In this document: positions 32,504 to 33,309 of the stretch, one piece after another
How the letters are laid out: every line of letters begins with the position of its first letter
Numbering within the stretch: the first letter of the stretch is position 1
Origin: Candidatus Marinamargulisbacteria bacterium SCGC AG-343-D04
Lineage (GTDB): Bacteria; Margulisbacteria; Marinamargulisbacteria; GCA-2716485; GCA-002719695
NCBI GenBank assembly: GCA_003265885.1
Contig: QFBQ01000016.1
Coordinates: forward strand, 1 to 33,309
Length of the DNA stretch: 33,309 bases
Reading direction: 5' to 3'
Notes under the pieces: model-generated
Databases searched by the model: none
What the model saw: only the letters and a program-made list of their open reading frames with translations
What the model was told of the DNA's origin: nothing
Translations under genes and position numbers: made by a program

Positions 32504-33309
32504 CTAGAAATTATGAAAATTTAAGGATTCAGACAATCGCGGATCTTTATGAGGAATTAAAGATACCTTACTTAAACAATTGAAAAACACTGCAAAATAA
32601 ATACCACCAATCCCTATAAATGTTGTGATATCTAACAAGTTAAAATGAAAACCTTTTGGCGAGGCATTTGGCATAATTATCCAATAAAGATCCAAAAAAT
32701 GCATAAATACTAACCATGTAGCCATAAAAAAATGAAAACGCAAATTTCGCTTTGCATGACGAGACATGAACAAAATAAAAGGTATAGCAAAATGTCCAAT
32801 AACCAATATAGCTGTAATAATTTCCCATGATCCCTTAAAGTGCTTTAAATAGAAAGATGTCTCCTCAGGCACATTTCCATACCATATAAGAAAATACTGA
32901 GAAAAAGCAATATAGCTCCAAAATATATTAAACCCATAAATAAATTTACCTAAATCATGATAATGCTCAAGATTCACTATAGATTTAAGCAAATTTTTCT
33001 TACGAAGATACATATAAATTAAAGACGTTACACAAAAAGCTACAACAACTGCTCCTGAAAAAATATAGACACCAAATATAGTAGAATACCAATGAGGAGT
33101 CAGAGACATTACCAAATCAACAAACGAAAAAGTAATCGTAAGTGCAAATAAAATAAGACTATAAGTCGATTTCTTCTGTAAATCTAAGGTTATTTGGGGG
33201 TCACCAGTCAAATCTTGTCCAACCGACTTTGAAAAAAAAGTTTTCGAAATCCAATACCATACAGAAAAGTAAAAAAATATTCGTATAGCAAAGAAAAGTC
33301 CGTTTAAAT
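32504..33309 (-). CDS. actF: Alternative complex III subunit ActF, 5' end outside window
   Basis: Polytopic membrane subunit of the quinol:electron-acceptor oxidoreductase (ACIII) that replaces the bc1 complex. The frame runs open through the right edge: reading upstream of the TTG at 33211 it continues NGLFFAIRIFFYFSVWYWIS, then KTFFSKSVGQDLTGD, which is the normal ActF interior. So the TTG is not a start and the gene is truncated by the window. Visible helices include SFVDLVMSLTPHWYSTIFGVYIF, a common ActC/ActF motif, and FNIFWSYIAFSQYFLIWYGN, the best-known ActF signature. At least seven membrane segments are seen. It is followed by the small membrane protein after 11 bases. The rest of actABCDE is expected just beyond the edge. 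Confidence 0.93.
   Translation of the reverse strand, partial: LNGLFFAIRIFFYFSVWYWISKTFFSKSVGQDLTGDPQITLDLQKKSTYSLILFALTITFSFVDLVMSLTPHWYSTIFGVYIFSGAVVVAFCVTSLIYMYLRKKNLLKSIVNLEHYHDLGKFIYGFNIFWSYIAFSQYFLIWYGNVPEETSFYLKHFKGSWEIITAILVIGHFAIPFILFMSRHAKRNLRFHFFMATWLVFMHFLDLYWIIMPNASPKGFHFNLLDITTFIGIGGIYFAVFFNCLSKVSLIPHKDPRLSESLNFHNF

Noticed and set aside
33211..33213. TTG at 33211 as the start of the ActF-like gene
   Set aside because: The frame continues upstream to the window edge with family-like residues including SKSVGQD before LTGD, so the gene is truncated by the window.

Overview
This window comes from an AT-rich, aerobic bacterium, probably Gram-negative. Evidence for an outer envelope is a sedoheptulose-7-phosphate isomerase (heptose of LPS) and UDP-sugar genes. 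The respiratory genes are not of the common proteobacterial kind. They comprise the last subunit of alternative complex III (ActF), an A2-type caa3 oxidase with cytochrome c fused to CoxB, and a three-subunit SdhCAB with a five-helix di-heme SdhC. 2-Oxoglutarate is handled by a ferredoxin oxidoreductase (KorAB). The set fits lineages such as Bdellovibrionota, Margulisbacteria or other uncultured phyla; I cannot place it more precisely. No rRNA, tRNA, CRISPR array, insertion sequence or phage gene was seen.

Layout. Positions 1-3815 hold surface-sugar genes: the tail of a nucleotide-sugar epimerase, a convergent UDP-glucose dehydrogenase, and a divergent pair of a DegT-type sugar aminotransferase and an M20 metallopeptidase. 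Positions 3850-4149 hold an open frame without any start codon, probably the 3' remnant of a gene. From 20274 down to 4150 every gene lies on the minus strand with overlaps or tiny gaps. In transcription order this is korA-korB-cysM-mec-cysO-thiF/rhodanese-rhodanese-mdh, then a gap with a promoter, then sdhC-sdhA-sdhB-gmhA-aminotransferase-astA-astD-astB. gpmI (plus strand) is divergent from korA and meets, stop codon to stop codon, an aminotransferase with a long repeat-bearing N-terminal extension. From 33309 down to 24011, again on the minus strand, the order is actF-small membrane protein-SCO-coxB-coxA-coxC-cox4-large coiled coil-ctaB-ispH.

How the parts fit. The AST genes convert arginine to glutamate and succinate. 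Glutamate carbon enters as 2-oxoglutarate through KorAB, succinate through SdhCAB, and Mdh completes that arm of the TCA cycle. Electrons pass through quinol, ACIII and caa3 oxidase. CtaB and SCO supply heme and copper maturation. The CysO-CysM-Mec-ThiF block is the protein-thiocarboxylate route to cysteine known from Mycobacterium tuberculosis. Here the carrier has five extra residues after its Gly-Gly, so the neighbouring JAMM protease probably has to trim it first.

Most worth following up: the C-terminally extended CysO together with an extra degenerate rhodanese; the 657-residue coiled-coil protein translationally coupled to heme farnesyltransferase inside the oxidase operon; and the repeat-extended aminotransferase. 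Several starts were revised from the longest open frame on the basis of Shine-Dalgarno sites, overlaps and family alignment.
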